Shown: in pieces, positions 55,125 to 64,000 of the stretch
Layout of the letters: each line of letters starts with the position of its first letter
Position numbering within the stretch: the stretch's first letter is position 1
Assembly (NCBI GenBank): GCA_004211785.1
Contig: SHBX01000001.1
Location: 248,001-312,000 of the forward strand
DNA from: Winogradskyella sp.
GTDB lineage: Bacteria > Bacteroidota > Bacteroidia > Flavobacteriales > Flavobacteriaceae
Length of the DNA: 64,000 nucleotides
Reading direction: 5' to 3'
Translations under genes and position numbers: made by a program
The notes under the pieces: model-generated
What the model saw: only the letters and a program-made list of their open reading frames with translations
Told to the model about the DNA's origin: nothing
Database searches by the model: none

Positions 55125-56669
55125 ATGAACAAAGAATTAATCGTAAGATCGAGTTCAGATATTGTTGATTTTGCCTTATTAAAAGATGGAAAACTTATTG
55201 AATTGCACAAAGATGAAGAGGATAACAACTTTGCAGTTGGTGATATTTTTATTGCCAAAATACGTAAAGTCATTCCTGGACTCAACGCTGCGTTTGTAAA
55301 CGTAGGTTATGAGAAAGATGCATTTTTGCATTACCATGATTTGGGTCCGCAAATGCCTTCTCTTTTAAAATTCATTAAACGTGTAAGCACAGGGAAATTA
55401 AGAGATTACACACTCAAAAACTTTCCTTTTGAAAAAGATTTAGACAAAAATGGCAAAATTGCAGAAGCCATAAAGTCTAACCAATCACTACTAGTACAAG
55501 TTGTAAAAGAGCCAATTTCTACCAAAGGACCTCGCATTAGTTCAGAATTATCTATTGCTGGTCGTTATATTGTTTTGGTACCTTTTTCTAATCGTATTTC
55601 TGTTTCTCAAAAAATAGAATCTCAAGAAGAAAAAGACCGACTAAAACGTTTGGTAAAAAGTATTACACCTAAAGGTTTTGGCGTAATTATACGTACCGTT
55701 GCCGAAGGTAAAAAAGTGGCAGAAATAGATAGTGATTTACAAAATTTGCTGAATCGATGGACAGCAATGTGTAAAAAACTCTACAAAGCACATCACCCAA
55801 CAAAAGTATTGGGAGAAATGAACAAAGCATCCTCAATTTTGAGAGATATCTTTAACGATTCGTTCTCTGGTATTCATGTTAATGATGAGATTTTGTATGG
55901 TCAAGTAAAAGATTATGTGCAACAGATTGCACCAAAAAAGGAAAACATTGTAAAACACTACAAAAACGGCATGCCAATTTTTGAGAAATTTGGTATCGAA
56001 CGTCAAATAAAAACATCATTTGGACGTACCGTAAGCATGGCAAAAGGCGCTTATTTGGTTATAGAACATACTGAAGCCTTACATGTTGTAGATGTTAATA
56101 GTGGTAATCGCTCTAATAAAGAGAAAAACCAAGAAGACACTGCTTTAGAGGTTAATTTAATATCTGCGTCCGAGGTTGCCAGACAATTACGTTTACGTGA
56201 TATGGGCGGCATCATAGTTATCGATTTTATCGATATGGGTAAAGCAGAAAATCGAAAAAAACTTTACAATCATCTTCGTGATGAAATGAAAGATGATAAA
56301 GCAAAGCATAAAATATTACCGCCGAGTAAGTTTGGATTAGTGCAAATAACCAGACAGCGCGTTAGGCCAGAACGTAATATTAAAACTAAAGAGGTCAATC
56401 CTAATAGTGCTGGTGGTGACGAAATCGAAGCGCCAATCAAAGTTGTAGAACGTATGAGTCAAGACTTAGAAAGGATTTACAAAAAAGACTATAAAAAGGT
56501 ATCATTACATGCACATCCTTTTATAGCAGCCTTTTTAACCAAAGGGTTTCCATCTGTACGTTCAAAGTGGTTTTTTGAACACAAAAAATGGGTAAAAGTT
56601 TTACCTAGAGATGCTTACACTTATCTTGAATATCATTTTTTTGATAAAAATGGTAACAAAATCAAATAA
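55125..56669 (+). CDS. Ribonuclease E/G family protein
   Basis: 514 residues, the size of RNase G rather than RNase E. Endoribonuclease for rRNA maturation and RNA turnover. The S1 RNA-binding domain with its sub-domain (NFAVGDIFIAKIRKVIPGLN), the 5' sensor/catalytic domain with metal-binding Asp in VVDVNSGNRSN and IIVIDFIDMGKAENR, and the RVRPERNIKTKEVNPN region. No long C-terminal scaffold. It follows the terminated small gene, about 145 bases downstream of that hairpin, and ends at a strong hairpin. Confidence 0.95.
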   Translation: MNKELIVRSSSDIVDFALLKDGKLIELHKDEEDNNFAVGDIFIAKIRKVIPGLNAAFVNVGYEKDAFLHYHDLGPQMPSLLKFIKRVSTGKLRDYTLKNFPFEKDLDKNGKIAEAIKSNQSLLVQVVKEPISTKGPRISSELSIAGRYIVLVPFSNRISVSQKIESQEEKDRLKRLVKSITPKGFGVIIRTVAEGKKVAEIDSDLQNLLNRWTAMCKKLYKAHHPTKVLGEMNKASSILRDIFNDSFSGIHVNDEILYGQVKDYVQQIAPKKENIVKHYKNGMPIFEKFGIERQIKTSFGRTVSMAKGAYLVIEHTEALHVVDVNSGNRSNKEKNQEDTALEVNLISASEVARQLRLRDMGGIIVIDFIDMGKAENRKKLYNHLRDEMKDDKAKHKILPPSKFGLVQITRQRVRPERNIKTKEVNPNSAGGDEIEAPIKVVERMSQDLERIYKKDYKKVSLHAHPFIAAFLTKGFPSVRSKWFFEHKKWVKVLPRDAYTYLEYHFFDKNGNKIK

Positions 56670-56680
56670 TATCTATTAGT

Positions 56681-56715
56681 AAAAAAGCCCTTCCAAATTT
56701 GGAAGGGCTTTTTTT
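56681..56715 (+). terminator. Strong intrinsic terminator after the RNase E/G gene
   Basis: Stem AAAAAAGCCCTTCC/GGAAGGGCTTTTTT (14 bp, perfect) with loop AAATTT. The downstream T-run is clear. Confidence 0.92.
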
Positions 56716-56722
56716 GTATATA

Positions 56723-56756
56723 AAAAATCCTTTCATCTTGCGACAAAAGGATTTTT
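56723..56756 (-). terminator. Intrinsic terminator for the 85-residue gene
   Basis: An 11-bp stem AAAAATCCTTT/AAAGGATTTTT with a 12-base loop. On the minus strand it ends in Us and lies 25 bases beyond the stop of the small secreted protein gene. Confidence 0.7.
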
Positions 56757-56781
56757 ATGATTTAAAACTAAATTATTGTGT

Positions 56782-57039
56782 CTAGCACAACTTTACGCGA
56801 CGCACTTTGTCTTTAAGACTCTTGCGATAAGCTTTAATGCTTATTATATCGTTACTTTTCTTGTAATTAACTTTAAGGTGTTTGGCATTACGAGATGCTC
56901 TAGCTTTTCTAGGAGCAACATCTTCAGCCTTCTTTAAAACTACTAATTCTGTAGCATCAATAGATACAGACTCATTAGTCTGTGCGAACCCTGCTAGTGG
57001 TAGAGTTAAGAATGCTAGTATTAGAATTAAGTTTTTCAT
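56782..57039 (-). CDS. Small exported basic protein, 85 residues, unknown
   Basis: Signal peptide MKNLILILAFLTLPLAGFAQ leaves a mature chain of about 65 residues that is Lys/Arg-rich (PRKARASRNAKHLKVNYKKS) and ends in a Cys (RRVKLC). No known domain. The signal peptide and a dedicated terminator argue that it is real. It may be a periplasmic or cell-surface peptide; its function is not apparent. It is divergent from the aldehyde dehydrogenase gene. Confidence 0.75.
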   Translation of the reverse strand: MKNLILILAFLTLPLAGFAQTNESVSIDATELVVLKKAEDVAPRKARASRNAKHLKVNYKKSNDIISIKAYRKSLKDKVRRVKLC

Positions 57040-57164
57040 TTGTTTTTATTGTTCTTATTTTTAACAACAGGGCAAATTAACGACACAAAAGAGTATACCT
57101 TACAATTTTTTAGACCAATCCAGTATACTTTTAGACAAACGGAATACATTTGTTTAAAACATCG

Positions 57165-57183
57165 ACGAAATGCACAATTTCGT
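57165..57183. promoter_or_regulatory. Dyad ACGAAAT-GCACA-ATTTCGT in the aldehyde dehydrogenase promoter region
   Basis: Perfect 7-bp arms with a 5-base centre, ending 30 bases before the ATG at 57214. Candidate operator. AGTATAC also occurs twice, 30 bases apart, at 57092 and 57122. Confidence 0.4.
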
Positions 57184-57213
57184 TCTGTAGCCCTTTAAAA
57201 TCAATACGATATA

Positions 57214-58626
57214 ATGACAGAAAATACCGATAATCCATACTATAGTTTATTCCTAAAGCAAAAAAGCAATCAATTTAATATTGCTAATAGTACTTATAGT
57301 CAGCGTATTACAAAGTTAAATGCACTTCAACGAGCTATAGAAATTACGTATAGAGATAAAATACAAGAAGCGCTATATAAAGATTTAAGAAGACCTTTGG
57401 TTGAGTCCGATTTAGTGGCAGTTTATCTCGTAATTAAGGAAATCAAGCATGCAAAGACCAATCTTCATCGTTGGCTAAAAAAGCAAAAAGTAAAATCTCA
57501 GATAACTCTTTTGGGTACTAGTTCTTGGATAAGCTACGAGCCAAAGGGTGTTTGCTTAATCATATCCCCTTGGAATTATCCTATTAATCTTGCATTATCT
57601 CCTTTAGTTGCTGCAATAGCTGCTGGTAATTCTGTAATCATAAAACCATCAGAAATAGCAAAGCACAGTTCTACTTTACTTGTAGAGCTTATCTCTTCTC
57701 TTTATAAAGAGGACGAAGTTGCGGTTATTAAAGGTGGAGTAGAAACAGCACAACATCTTTTAAAATTACCTTTTAATCACATTTTCTTTACGGGATCCAT
57801 ACCTGTAGGCAAAATTGTGATGGAAGCAGCAGCAAAACATTTAACATCTGTAACATTAGAGCTTGGTGGAAAATCACCAGTAATAATAGACCAATCAGCT
57901 AATTTAAAACAAGCAGCTGAAGCTGTGGTTTGGATAAAACATTTCAACTGTGGACAAACTTGTATTGCGCCAGATTTTATTTTTATTCATGAATCTATAA
58001 AACAAGAGTTTTTAGAACACTATAAGCGAGTTTTAGTTAGGTATTATGGTGAAGATGCTTCTAAATCTGAAACATATGGTAGAATCATTAACAATAAGAA
58101 TTTTAAACGCTTAGAGTTGTATTTAGAAGATGCTAAGTCGAAGAATGCTCATTTTGAGGTTCAAGGGTTAAAGAATGAGCAAGATAAATTTATTGGTCCG
58201 ACAGTAATTTCAGATTTACCAGAGGACTCATTATTATTAAAGGAAGAAATATTTGGACCCATACTCCCAATTAAGACTTTTAATCAGCTGGATGAAGTGA
58301 CAGATTATCTTAAGTCCAAAGAAAAACCTTTAGCATTATACATATATGCTAAAAATAGAAAGACTATTGATTTGTTAATTAAAAACACTCGAGCTGGAGG
58401 GACAGGAATTAACAATAACGGATTACACTTTTCTAACCATAACTTACCTTTTGGTGGCAGTAATAGTAGCGGGATAGGAAAAGCTCATGGTTTCTATAGC
58501 TTTAAAGAATTCTCTAATGTACGCTCAATATTAAAAAGATATTCCATTGGCCCAATCAGATTATTATATCCGCCGTATACTAGTTTTAAAGAATTAATTG
58601 CAAGAATTACAGTTAAATGGCTTTAA
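57214..58626 (+). CDS. Aldehyde dehydrogenase, class 3 (fatty-aldehyde type)
   Basis: 470 residues. NAD(P)-dependent oxidation of aldehydes to acids. NAD site: IISPWNYPINLALSPLV; FFTGSIPVGKIVMEAA; general base Glu in VTLELGGKSPVIID; catalytic Cys in FNCGQTCIAPDFIF. The C-terminus GPIRLLYPPYTSFKELI is hydrophobic and resembles membrane-associated fatty-aldehyde dehydrogenases. The stop overlaps the convergent asparaginase stop by 3-4 bases, with no terminator between. Confidence 0.94.
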   Translation: MTENTDNPYYSLFLKQKSNQFNIANSTYSQRITKLNALQRAIEITYRDKIQEALYKDLRRPLVESDLVAVYLVIKEIKHAKTNLHRWLKKQKVKSQITLLGTSSWISYEPKGVCLIISPWNYPINLALSPLVAAIAAGNSVIIKPSEIAKHSSTLLVELISSLYKEDEVAVIKGGVETAQHLLKLPFNHIFFTGSIPVGKIVMEAAAKHLTSVTLELGGKSPVIIDQSANLKQAAEAVVWIKHFNCGQTCIAPDFIFIHESIKQEFLEHYKRVLVRYYGEDASKSETYGRIINNKNFKRLELYLEDAKSKNAHFEVQGLKNEQDKFIGPTVISDLPEDSLLLKEEIFGPILPIKTFNQLDEVTDYLKSKEKPLALYIYAKNRKTIDLLIKNTRAGGTGINNNGLHFSNHNLPFGGSNSSGIGKAHGFYSFKEFSNVRSILKRYSIGPIRLLYPPYTSFKELIARITVKWL

Positions 58627-59630
58627 GCTTTATTATAAAAGTCTGACTGTATCTGCTTATTCTCACCATCTTGAAATTTAGTCATGCTAAAATATTGATG
58701 GATAGAATAACAGCCCGTTTCACCTTTTTTATTTACCGCTATATAACCAACTTGAAAATCTTTATAATCTTTTCCAGGTTTATTAACGATACGACCTATA
58801 GCTTCTTCGCAGGCTTCTTGAGGGGTTTTACCTTGGCGCATCAATTCTACAATTAGAAAACTTCCCACAGTTTTTACAACTTCTTCGCCAAGTCCAGTTG
58901 CGGTAGCACCACCAATTTCGTTATCAATAAATAAACCAGAACCTATAATTGGTGAGTCGCCAATACGACCATTCATTTTGTAAGCTAAACCACTGGTAGT
59001 ACACGCTCCAGAAATATCACCGTTTTTATCTACTGCGAGCATGCCAATAGTATCATGATTTTCAATATTAATAATAGGTTTATATTTGGCTTCAACTTTC
59101 CATTTTTCCCAAGCTTTTTTTGAAGCTTCGGTTAATAAGTCTTCTGCTTCAAAACCTTGTTCGAGTGCAAATTGTTTTGCGCCTTCGCCTGCAAGCATTA
59201 CATGTGGTGTGTCTTCCATTACTTTTCTAGCTACAGATACAGCATGTTTGACATCTTTTAAATAGACTACAGCACCACAATTACCATTTTTGTCCATGAT
59301 ACAAGCATCAAGCGTGACATTGCCCTCACGGTCTGGTAAACCACCTTTACCAACGGATTGTCCTTTTTCGTTTGCTTCTTCTACTTTACAACCAAGTTCT
59401 ACAGCATCTAGAGAACTTCCTCCGGATTCCATTACTTCCATCGCTTTTGATGTTGCGTCAATAACATGCCAAGTGGCAACAACTACAGGTAATAAGGCTT
59501 TAGATTCAGAGTTTTCTTTAATAGATGTTGGTTTGCCTTCAACTTTGTCATCACAAGATGTCATTGCTGCGCCTACAGCCAATCCAACACCAGTTAATGA
59601 AGCATTTTTTAAAAATTTTCTACGTTTCAT
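58623..59630 (-). CDS. Glycosylasparaginase (N4-(beta-N-acetylglucosaminyl)-L-asparaginase), Tat-exported lipoprotein
   Basis: 335 residues. It splits the GlcNAc-Asn bond, the last step in taking apart N-linked glycoproteins. It is an N-terminal nucleophile hydrolase made as a proenzyme that self-cleaves at Asp193-Thr194 (ENHDTIGMLAV), leaving Thr194 as nucleophile. GRIGDSPIIGSGLFID holds substrate-binding residues. The start has a twin-arginine motif (MKRRKFLKN) and a lipobox (AMTSC, Cys26), so it is probably Tat-exported and lipidated. The homologue from Elizabethkingia meningoseptica is the best-studied bacterial member. It is third in line behind GH92 and an MFS sugar transporter. Confidence 0.93.
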   Translation of the reverse strand: MKRRKFLKNASLTGVGLAVGAAMTSCDDKVEGKPTSIKENSESKALLPVVVATWHVIDATSKAMEVMESGGSSLDAVELGCKVEEANEKGQSVGKGGLPDREGNVTLDACIMDKNGNCGAVVYLKDVKHAVSVARKVMEDTPHVMLAGEGAKQFALEQGFEAEDLLTEASKKAWEKWKVEAKYKPIINIENHDTIGMLAVDKNGDISGACTTSGLAYKMNGRIGDSPIIGSGLFIDNEIGGATATGLGEEVVKTVGSFLIVELMRQGKTPQEACEEAIGRIVNKPGKDYKDFQVGYIAVNKKGETGCYSIHQYFSMTKFQDGENKQIQSDFYNKA

Positions 59631-59645
59631 AAAAAAGACATTTAT

Positions 59646-59673
59646 TTGGTCGCTGAACGGAGTCGAAGCGAGT
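59646..59673. repeat. REP-like palindrome between the MFS transporter and glycosylasparaginase genes
   Basis: TCGCTGAACGGAGTCGAAGCGA has outer arms TCGCT/AGCGA. It resembles the flavobacterial element that I recall as CACTGAGCGGAGTCGAAGTG. It lies in the 54-base gap of the N-glycan transcript and could affect stability or processing of the message. Confidence 0.6.
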
Positions 59674-59684
59674 CAAATTATTGA

Positions 59685-61358
59685 TTAATATTCGACACCT
59701 TGTTTGTCTAAAACTGTTTTTGTTCTAAATGCATAAAACAATAAATATCCAAAGCAAAGTACTGCAATCCAATAGGACGATTGTATGCTAAATACATCGG
59801 CTAGTTTTCCTTGCACAGGTGGAATGATTGCACCACCCAAAATCATCATAATTAAAAAAGCGGAACCTTGAGAGGTGTATTTTCCTAATCCAGCAATACT
59901 TAGTGTAAAAATACATGGCCACATAATTGAACAGAATAATCCACCGGATAAGAATGCAAATAAAGCTACATTTCCAGAAGTGAATAAGCCAATTAACATG
60001 CCTAACATGCCTAGGAAACTGAATATTTTAAGTGTTTTGACAGGTCGGTCTTTAGCTAAAAAGAATCCAAATATTTGAACAGCAATACAAATTCCGAAGA
60101 ATAATATTTCGTTTGTTGTAAAGGTATATTTTACTAAGTTGGCTAAAATGATAACTCCAAAAGCGATATAAGGCACAATAATCAATAATACTTTCTTTAA
60201 ACCTTTACTTGGATTAAAAACAGTAATAGCACCAACCCAACGCCCAATCATTAAGCCACCCCAATACAAGGATATATACTTTCCAATTTCGGAATCGTTT
60301 AAGATAGAAAGTCCAAGTGCATTTAATCCAGATTCTCCGGAACCTTGTTTTAAAAGCTCACCTAAATTACTTCCTATAGTGACTTCGACACCTACATAAG
60401 TGAAGATGGCAAGCATACCCAAAACGAGTTGTGGATATTTCATTGCGCCCCAACCTTTTTCGTTTTTACTAGCACTTGTGTTAGCAATAAATACAGCAGC
60501 AACTACTGCGAATAATGCTATAAATAGAATAATTAATCTGGTTTGCTCGATATCTTCAGAAGTTGTTTCTGTACCAGAATATGTGCTAAAAATATACCCA
60601 AAGCAACCAACAATAATAAGAGTAAGAATGATTAGTAAATTTCTAGCTTTATTTGCAGCTTCAAAAGGAGTGTCCGATTTTAAAGCTGGTAATTTTTTTG
60701 AAAAATGGAATAAGGCAGCTGCTAATAAAAATAATAAGCCAACGCCAATGTATAAACCTTGGACAGTAACCAATGTAATCTCATTAGACGCAATTTTACT
60801 TGCCAATTCATCAGTAGACCAACTTGCAGCTCCAAAAATGACAAGACTTACAACAACTGGTCCTATGGTTGTTCCGAAGGAATTGATTCCACCTGCTAAA
60901 TTGAGACGATGAGACCCTGTTTTAGGGTCGCCTAATGCTATCGCGAAAGGATTCGCACCCGTTTGCTGTAAAGAGAATCCTAAACCAACAATAAATAATG
61001 CTATGAGCACAAAATAGAAAACACCAGTTTGTCCCTGCTCAGCACCAGCAGTTGCCGGATACATAATAAAAGCACCAACTGCTGAAAGTAATAGGCCAAT
61101 GACAATAGCTTTTTTGTAACCCCAAGTATTGACAATGTCTTTTTTGATACCACTAGAAACTATAAACAGAAGTAATGCACCAATATAATAAGCGCCATAA
61201 AATGCAAAATCTACCAATTGCGATTGAAATTGATCTATGTTAAAATAGGTTTTGCAAAACGGGATAAACACACCGTTTGATGCGGCGATAAATCCCCAGA
61301 AAAAGAACACTGTCACTAAAGTCGTTAGTGCCGATTTGTTAGTTTGTTGGTTACTCAT
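59685..61358 (-). CDS. Sugar MFS transporter, FucP/NagP-like
   Basis: 557 residues, longer than E. coli FucP (438). Hydrophobic with at least 12 membrane helices. Family motifs: [34 protein letters not shown], and [20 protein letters not shown], which is the signature of the FucP branch of proton-sugar symporters. The extra ~100 residues in the middle and C-terminal half include two more hydrophobic stretches. Substrate inferred from context to be a monosaccharide such as mannose or GlcNAc released from N-glycans. It lies 30 bases downstream of the GH92 gene. Confidence 0.9.
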   Translation of the reverse strand: MSNQQTNKSALTTLVTVFFFWGFIAASNGVFIPFCKTYFNIDQFQSQLVDFAFYGAYYIGALLLFIVSSGIKKDIVNTWGYKKAIVIGLLLSAVGAFIMYPATAGAEQGQTGVFYFVLIALFIVGLGFSLQQTGANPFAIALGDPKTGSHRLNLAGGINSFGTTIGPVVVSLVIFGAASWSTDELASKIASNEITLVTVQGLYIGVGLLFLLAAALFHFSKKLPALKSDTPFEAANKARNLLIILTLIIVGCFGYIFSTYSGTETTSEDIEQTRLIILFIALFAVVAAVFIANTSASKNEKGWGAMKYPQLVLGMLAIFTYVGVEVTIGSNLGELLKQGSGESGLNALGLSILNDSEIGKYISLYWGGLMIGRWVGAITVFNPSKGLKKVLLIIVPYIAFGVIILANLVKYTFTTNEILFFGICIAVQIFGFFLAKDRPVKTLKIFSFLGMLGMLIGLFTSGNVALFAFLSGGLFCSIMWPCIFTLSIAGLGKYTSQGSAFLIMMILGGAIIPPVQGKLADVFSIQSSYWIAVLCFGYLLFYAFRTKTVLDKQGVEY

Positions 61359-61388
61359 AATTTATTTTGAATGTTAGTTGTTATTTTA

Positions 61389-64000
61389 TTATTTCACAGA
61401 AATCTCATCTACAAAAATCCAGCTACGTCCATCCATCGGATAACCGATATGCCATTCTGGTAATAGACCTAATTTTTTGGCGATGACTTTGACATATCTT
61501 ACAGTTTCACCTTTAAGATGATAGCTTACTTCTTCGATATCAAGAGTACTATTTTTTTCTACAGTATTGATTTTGGTTTTAGCGATAGATTTAAAAGACT
61601 TACCATCTATAGAAATTAAATATTCTACTTCTGAAGGGTAAAAAATCCATGCACCTTGATCCCTTAAAAATGTTGTTGTTATTGATGAAACCTCTTTCGC
61701 TGTACCTAAATCTACTATAGCGACTAAATCAGTATTCCAGTAACCTTGCCAGCTTCCGGTTCTGTAATTTTTGGTGCTACGAATCCCATCAATTAAGGCA
61801 TCATTACCACCAGCAGAATATTGGTTTGCAAATTCAGCTTCTAATTTTATACTCAAATTCGGGTCAATTTTATAGAACGGTGTTTCTAAAATAGGACTTT
61901 TCAATTCACCTTTTTCTGAATATAATTTTACCTTAGTGTCTTCTGTAACTGTAAACGGTTTTTCGTAAGGTTGAAATTCATTGTCACCTAAAGCATAAAA
62001 AATTTTGGCATTGTCTTCAGAGGTGTTTAAAACCACTTCGGTAGAACCTCTAAACGTGATATCTCCTTTTTCAATGTAAGGCGAAGGCAGAATGATATGT
62101 TCTGTAATTTCGGTTTTTGGCTCATTACCTTCTACTGTTCCCCAAGATGAAGGCTTATTAGTCATGTTAAACTCCAGAGCTCCACCTTCATTAATATCAG
62201 AATGGTTGATAAATGTTTTATTTAGTGGTTTTCCATTAAGGTTAGCACTTTCGATGTAGATATTAGTTTCACTTCTGTGATTTGCAACAACAGTAAATTG
62301 TTTTCCATTTTCAAGATTAATAGTCGCTTTATCAAAAAGTGGTGTACCAATAACATACTCATTACTTCCAGGCGTCACTGAATAAAAGCCCATAGAACTT
62401 AACACATACCAGGCACTCATTTGACCACAATCTTCATTTCCAGAAACACCATCTGGGTCATTGTTATAAAGTTCAGTCAAGATCTGGTAAACACGCTCTT
62501 GGGTTTTATGCGGTTTATTTACAAAATTGTACAGATATGCCATGTGATGACTTGGCTCGTTACCATGAGCATATTGCCCAATTAAGCCTGTAATGTCCGA
62601 TTGATTACGACCAGACGTTTCTGTTTTTGCAGTGAATAATTCGTCAAGTTGCCCTTCTAATTTATCTTTACCGCCCAATAAACCAATAAACCCAGAAATA
62701 TCTTGAGGTACATAAAAACTGTATTGCCACGAGTTGGCTTCGGTATAATTAAAATTGACTTCGTATGGATCAAAAGGCGCAAACCATGTGTTTCTAAATC
62801 GTCCACGCATAAACTTGGTTTCTGGATCAAAAACATTCTTGTAATATTGCGCACGTTCAATGTAAGTTTTGTAATCTTCGGATTTGCCCATGTCTTTTGC
62901 CATCTGAGCAATTGTCCAATCGTCATAGGCATATTCTAGGGTTTTAGATACCGATTCGCTTTCTTCATCAACAGGAATAAATCCAAACTTTTTATAAGCT
63001 TCAAGCCCAAATTTATCTCTTGTAGAAGAGTGCTTCATGGCTTCAAACGCTTTTTCAGTATCATAACCACGAATGCCTTTTAAGTAGGCATCAGCAACAA
63101 CAGGAACAGCATGATAACCAATCATACAATCTGTATAATTCCCCGCTAAATCCCACATAGGCATAATGCCACCTTCATCATATTTAGCCAAAAATGTATT
63201 TATAAAGTCGTTGGTTTTTTCTTGTTCAATAATGGTGTAGAGTGGATGTGCAGCACGATAGGTATCCCAAAGAGAAAACACGGAGTAGTAATCAAAATCA
63301 GCATTATGAATTTTTAAATCCATGCCTCTGTAACGTCCATCAACATCTTGGTAGCGATTTGGTGCTAACATGGTATGGTATAATGCTGAGTAGAAATTAA
63401 TTTTATTTTCCAAATCTTGGTCACTGAGCTTAGTCGAAGTGTCTTCAATGACTATTTTCTCGAGTTGTTGTTCCCAGTAATTCTGTACTTCGCTTTTAAT
63501 TGTTTTAAAATCTTTGTTTGAAATCTCCGCATTTAAATTTTCGCGAGCACCATCAATATCTACTGAAGAAATTCCAACTTTTATATATACAAGTTCATTA
63601 CTAGGATTAATGAATTTTATAGCTGCCTTTTTGCTAAGAAATTTATAATTTTTAGATATCGCATTGCCTTCATTGTCATCATAAGAAATGCTTTCAATCT
63701 CATGTGAAAACGTTATGTAATAAAACAAACGTTGATCTTTTGCCCAAGCTTCAGAATGACGTGCACCTTGTATGGTTTTATCGTCGATTTTTTCGATTTT
63801 ATAATCTAATAATTTATCACGATGCGCTAAATCTAAAATTACATACTGATTTTCAGATGAAGGGAATTTGTATTTATGGATTCCACTTCGTTTAGAGACG
63901 GTTAATTCTACATCAATATCTGTAGAATCTAAATGCACTTTATAATATCCAGGTTCGGCAGATTCATTCTCGTGAGAAAAATGAGCACGGTAACCAGCTT
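61389..64000 (-). CDS. GH92 alpha-mannosidase with C-terminal chitobiase-like and F5/8-type domains, 5' end beyond the window
   Basis: The ORF track starts at GTG 63938, but the frame stays open to the window end and continues upstream with GYRAHFSHENESAEPGYYKV, the conserved N-terminal region of GH92, so the gene is cut. At least 869 residues are visible. GH92 enzymes are calcium-dependent exo-alpha-mannosidases. Catalytic acid region GNEPSHHMAYLY; base region SGNEDCGQMSAWYVLSSMGF. From about residue 620 of the ORF come a CHB_HEX_C-like domain (VVLNTSEDNAKIFYALGDN) and a discoidin/F5-8-type carbohydrate-binding domain (GIRSTKNYRTGSWQGYWNTD ... DEISVK). It is probably exported. A REP-like sequence is embedded at about 63416-63443. 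Confidence 0.95.
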   Translation of the reverse strand, partial: AGYRAHFSHENESAEPGYYKVHLDSTDIDVELTVSKRSGIHKYKFPSSENQYVILDLAHRDKLLDYKIEKIDDKTIQGARHSEAWAKDQRLFYYITFSHEIESISYDDNEGNAISKNYKFLSKKAAIKFINPSNELVYIKVGISSVDIDGARENLNAEISNKDFKTIKSEVQNYWEQQLEKIVIEDTSTKLSDQDLENKINFYSALYHTMLAPNRYQDVDGRYRGMDLKIHNADFDYYSVFSLWDTYRAAHPLYTIIEQEKTNDFINTFLAKYDEGGIMPMWDLAGNYTDCMIGYHAVPVVADAYLKGIRGYDTEKAFEAMKHSSTRDKFGLEAYKKFGFIPVDEESESVSKTLEYAYDDWTIAQMAKDMGKSEDYKTYIERAQYYKNVFDPETKFMRGRFRNTWFAPFDPYEVNFNYTEANSWQYSFYVPQDISGFIGLLGGKDKLEGQLDELFTAKTETSGRNQSDITGLIGQYAHGNEPSHHMAYLYNFVNKPHKTQERVYQILTELYNNDPDGVSGNEDCGQMSAWYVLSSMGFYSVTPGSNEYVIGTPLFDKATINLENGKQFTVVANHRSETNIYIESANLNGKPLNKTFINHSDINEGGALEFNMTNKPSSWGTVEGNEPKTEITEHIILPSPYIEKGDITFRGSTEVVLNTSEDNAKIFYALGDNEFQPYEKPFTVTEDTKVKLYSEKGELKSPILETPFYKIDPNLSIKLEAEFANQYSAGGNDALIDGIRSTKNYRTGSWQGYWNTDLVAIVDLGTAKEVSSITTTFLRDQGAWIFYPSEVEYLISIDGKSFKSIAKTKINTVEKNSTLDIEEVSYHLKGETVRYVKVIAKKLGLLPEWHIGYPMDGRSWIFVDEISVK
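63416..63443. repeat. REP-like sequence inside the GH92 coding region
   Basis: GGTCACTGAGCTTAGTCGAAGT (shown in part: CACTGAGCTTAGTCGAAGTG) matches the flavobacterial REP-like pattern CACTGAGCnnAGTCGAAGTG. On the coding strand it reads DTSTKLSDQD, a loop between two conserved GH92 segments (VIED and FYSALYHTML). Confidence 0.5.

Noticed and set aside
60400-60912. 170-residue plus-strand ORF opposite the sugar transporter
   Set aside because: It is the complement of hydrophobic coding sequence and has no recognisable domain.
63936-63938. GTG as the start of the GH92 gene
   Set aside because: The open frame continues to the edge of the window with conserved GH92 sequence.

Overview
The window is ordinary-density chromosomal DNA of a low-GC marine-type member of the family Flavobacteriaceae (phylum Bacteroidota). 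The evidence is a gliding/type IX secretion signature (gldD, gldE, a CHU_C/type B sorting domain, a type A sorting domain), two TonB-dependent receptors, an isolated atpD-atpC pair, a eukaryote-like long IleRS, the mutY-ssb-gldE-gldD block, and promoters of the Bacteroidota type (TTTG ... TAnnTTTG). I cannot fix the genus. I see no rRNA, tRNA, CRISPR array, integrase or insertion sequence.

Layout. 1-7.6 kb (+): tail of a small Cro/C1-type regulator, a large repeat-rich secreted lectin-domain protein, umuC-umuD (translesion polymerase V, in reversed order), a membrane-anchored AraC-type regulator, and a secreted fusion protein with a decayed Nudix domain, an NTF2-like domain and a DJ-1/PfpI domain. 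7.7-18.6 kb (-): atpD-atpC; a TonB receptor followed by an SGNH-hydrolase lipoprotein; and an operon of a half-length glycogen synthase, a DUF4270 lipoprotein and glmS. 18.7-31.3 kb (+): panC-panD-flippase-like-pseudoesterase-radA, a two-component system with an overlapping 7-TM gene, then ileS-traR/dksA-DUF-lspA. 31.3-33.7 kb (-): rimK, an aspartoacylase-like gene and a 5-formyl-THF cyclo-ligase. 33.8-50.8 kb (+): uvrC-patatin/Omp85, homogentisate and 4-hydroxyphenylpyruvate dioxygenases (tyrosine catabolism), a T9SS cargo protein, DUF3108, tryptophan 2,3-dioxygenase, an M23 peptidase, pgi, and a TonB receptor plus lipoprotein pair. 50.8-54.4 kb (-): gldD, gldE, ssb, mutY. 54.5-58.6 kb: HU, a 29-residue extremely basic protein missing from the ORF track, RNase E/G, a small basic secreted protein and an aldehyde dehydrogenase. 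58.6-64 kb (-): a probable N-glycan utilisation cluster of GH92 alpha-mannosidase (cut by the window end), a FucP-like sugar transporter and a Tat-exported glycosylasparaginase.

Most of the window is core metabolism and information processing. I do not see a clear new defence or biosynthetic system. The parts most worth a second look are the decayed-Nudix/NTF2/DJ-1 fusion, the serine-less esterase, the half glycogen synthase in an envelope operon, the N-glycan cluster, the tiny basic protein beside RNase G, a 27-bp perfect dyad upstream of the second TonB receptor, and dispersed REP-like palindromes, one of which appears to have been absorbed into the GH92 coding sequence. No intergenic gap exceeds about 220 bases.
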